Assembly: GCA_019648995.1 (NCBI GenBank)
Contig: BLXT01002238.1
Coordinates: forward strand, 1,728,995-1,749,106
Reading direction: 5' to 3'
Length of the DNA stretch: 20,112 nucleotides
Source of the DNA: Plakobranchus ocellatus
Taxonomy: Eukaryota; Mollusca; Gastropoda; Plakobranchidae
Both the position numbers and the translations under genes were made by a program. The notes below the pieces were generated by a model. The model did not search any database, was not told where the DNA came from, and saw nothing but the letters and a program-made list of their open reading frames with translations. The first letter of the stretch is position 1, and every line of letters starts with the position of its first letter. Below are positions 18,084-20,112 of this stretch, piece after piece.

Positions 18084-18113
18084 ATGAGACGACATCACGA
18101 GTGATCGTCTCAT
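18084..18113. repeat. Near-perfect inverted repeat (hairpin)
   Basis: ATGAGACGA (18084-18092) pairs with TCGTCTCAT (18105-18113). Inside it TCAC pairs with GTGA around a two-base GA turn, leaving only a CA bulge. Thirteen base pairs within 30 nt is unusual for random sequence, but no function is evident. Confidence 0.7.
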
Positions 18114-18142
18114 ACTTATTTTGGAATTTTCCAAGACAAATT

Positions 18143-18198
18143 TTCTATCTATCTATTTATCTATCTATCCATCTATCTACACACACACGAACACACAT
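18143..18198. repeat. (CTAT)n tetranucleotide repeat running into (CA)n
   Basis: About nine CTAT-type units with substitutions, then ACACACACAC and a variant tail. Confidence 0.93.
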
Positions 18199-18575
18199 TA
18201 TATACATTATATGTTATATAAATATCCAGTGTGGTTAAAACCTATCCAAGTCTTTTCCATCAATTTTTTTTGTGTCAACTTTGAGAAAATAAAAGCCTAG
18301 TTTAAGTGTAGCTCTAGGCTAAATAAAACCCAATTTGAAATACAATAAAACTACAATACTTATGAGCAATCTAGATATCCGCGAATGCAGAATGCAGATG
18401 ATAAAGATGATTTCTTTCATTTGCTGTTTTGTTGCTTACATTATGTAATATCGAGTACTAAGATAGTTATGGTAGTGCATTACTACAGAGAATATCTAGA
18501 TGCATCTTGGACAAAAGAGATGCCAACTGGCCCAAGGAAAAAAACCAGATTTTTTTTTTACGATTGTAACTGTTA

Positions 18576-18909
18576 GCGTAGGCGCACACTAGAGGCATCA
18601 GTTCATGTGTCCAACAATACATGTTTTGAAATACTCTCTTTCTTTGATGCGAGCGCACATCAAGTCGGCAACTTGTCGGAGCGTCGGAGCTATCCTTTGT
18701 GTTTTACAGCCTGGTCTTACGTCACTGGCTCTATCGGATGAGGGAAAGGGGGCTGCCATTACGTGACCACGCATAATACTACTGACCGTTGCCAGTCTTG
18801 TTACGCAAATTATCAGGCTAACTTGTCGGTGGGTAGCGCACAGTAACTGCGACATCAGACCTTCATGTTAGCCATGACAAGTCGCGTCGCCTCCAGTGTG
18901 GGCCTACGC
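18576..18909. mobile_element. PIF/Harbinger-like MITE, 334 bp, with 21-bp TIRs and TTA target duplication
   Basis: The left TIR (18576-18596) begins GCGTAGGCGCACACT and ends GAGGC. The reverse complement of the right TIR (18889-18909) begins GCGTAGGCCCACACT and ends GAGGC. The two differ at two of 21 positions. TTA stands directly outside both ends (18573-18575 and 18910-18912), a three-base duplication typical of PIF/Harbinger elements (TWA). There is no transposase, so it is non-autonomous. The interior is more CpG-rich than its surroundings and repeats AACTTGTCGG at 18670-18679 and 18820-18829. The low TIR divergence suggests a fairly young insertion. Confidence 0.85.
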
Positions 18910-18912
18910 TTA

Positions 18913-20112
18913 GTATTAGTGCGCCATACCATACGAAATGTCGTAAGTGCCAGTTATTCTAATCAAACTTTACTTTAGAAATCTCCATTGGGTTTTAAGT
19001 ATGATATGTTGGTTTTGCCCCAGCTGAATGATAGCCTCGTTATCTTAAATCTAGACTGAGGACGAAATGTGCTTATCTTTACATGAGCACACTTACTAAG
19101 AAAGTAGTCTTGTTTTGATCGAGAACTTGGATTATCCGTTTTTAAGGCTAAATTTCATTGAAAATCTAGAGACTCACTCAGCCTAGTCTACAGATAAAAT
19201 TTAACTTGATGCAGATCCTTAGTTGATTTTTTTTCTAAGTATTAAGAACAGGAGAAATCAATATTTAAAGAACAAAACTTACAGTTTTTAGCTAAATCTT
19301 TCATAAATGTTGCAAATCCACGGGTTTTCATCTTGGTCAGGATCTTTTATGTCAAGATCACAATGAACTTCTTCTTAATTTGGTTTCAGGTCTTAATCCT
19401 ACAGCTCCTACAAATTGAATTATATTTCCCTCTCTTTCGCTTAAATAAGTAGATCATGTCTAGGCATTCTGGAAATTAAAACTGATTTAAATATTTGAGA
19501 TAAGATCCAGTAGGCATTTGAGAAAATAGATGTCTGAATCACTAGGCTTCATCAAATGGCCTTATTCCATGTGTCTCAATTCGAAAATGAAACCAGGTTA
19601 GGTCCGTATAAATTTTAGTTATTGTATCGATTTTAAGAAAACCAGAATAATATGAGTCAACTATATATTTGCTCATTATAATTGTAATTATCGATATAGT
19701 TAATGGTCCAGAAAATAAAAGTGGCGGACTTCTTTTTTTCAAGGAAGAGGCTAGGTAGTCCCCAATTGAGTTATAAACACAAAACAAACACATATGTCTT
19801 GTCTTCCAAGTAAATTTATTTAACGCTCTTGAAATAAAACATGAAATAGAAATAGAACATAATGTTACATAAAATTAGATACGTATACCCTTAAACAACG
19901 AATAACAAAGAAGACACAATAAAATACAAATGTATTATATTAAAATTCAACGTGTCAATATACACGAACATTTTGTTCAGACAGCAAGTGTTAACCATAA
20001 GGGAAACGCATTACACACATAATTTAATTATAACTTTTCCCTCAAAATAAGCAAAATATACATGGTCTCCAAATGACATTTTGTCATTAATGAAACAAAA
20101 TTTCAGAGATGA
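18913..20112. other. AT-rich non-coding region to the window end
   Basis: No exon, RNA gene or element is recognised. The longest minus-strand frame (19793-19542) has no domain features and is treated as chance. Confidence 0.5.

Larger units (their letters stand above)
17642..18572. other. AT-rich non-coding region
   Basis: Contains ATGGTGAAGAACAAG followed by GTAGGC at 17841-17861, which has the shape of a tiny first coding exon, but no continuation was found. Also holds the microsatellite at 18143-18198 and the hairpin at 18084-18113. Confidence 0.4.

Noticed and set aside
18598-18855. Minus-strand 85-codon frame
   Set aside because: It lies almost wholly inside the MITE, which is defined by its TIRs and target duplication and has no coding history in this frame.

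Overview
The window looks like a piece of animal genome, most probably from a mollusc. It is AT-rich, has spliced-gene signals (GT..AG introns, AATAAA, TATA/Inr), many simple repeats, decayed LINE, mariner and Harbinger-like elements, and one protein-coding gene. The mollusc (perhaps heterobranch gastropod) assignment is inference from repeat style and the invertebrate-type cholinesterase; no marker in the window proves it.

The only confidently coding gene is a secreted cholinesterase-type alpha/beta hydrolase on the + strand. One large coding exon (8497-9998) and a short terminal exon (11206-11350), read across a phase-2 intron, give 548 residues. All three catalytic residues, the choline-binding Trp, the oxyanion Gly residues and all six disulfide cysteines are present. 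The protein stops where the catalytic domain ends and has no tetramerisation or GPI tail. The bases before the start codon form a good 3' splice site, so the 5' UTR should lie upstream. A TATA-like box, an initiator and an 84-nt GA-rich exon ending in a strong donor (604-718) fit as promoter and leader exon, which would give a first intron of about 7.8 kb. An AATAAA lies 234 nt after the stop.

Layout: 1-430 poly-A and (AAC)n; 604-718 candidate promoter and leader; 1470-3040 antisense LINE with endonuclease and reverse-transcriptase remnants; 3300-3690 possible antisense terminal exon; 4051-4198 duplicated 70-mer; 4406-4460 (CT)n; 4460-7600 AT-rich, weak repeats; 7601-8045 second LINE 3' fragment; 8208-8257 (TC)n; 8497-11350 cholinesterase; 12024-12683 internally deleted mariner-like element with terminal inverted repeats; 13224-13344 (AGC/AGT)n; 14361-14860 promoter-like cassette with tandem repeats, possibly a solo LTR; 17269-17641 third LINE 3' fragment; 18084-18113 hairpin; 18576-18909 a 334-bp MITE with 21-bp inverted repeats and TTA target duplication; 18913-20112 AT-rich, nothing recognised.

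No multi-gene system is visible. The points most worth following are the tail-less cholinesterase with a vertebrate-like intron position, its predicted distant leader exon, the MITE and mariner structures, and the LINE fragments that share one 3' terminus.
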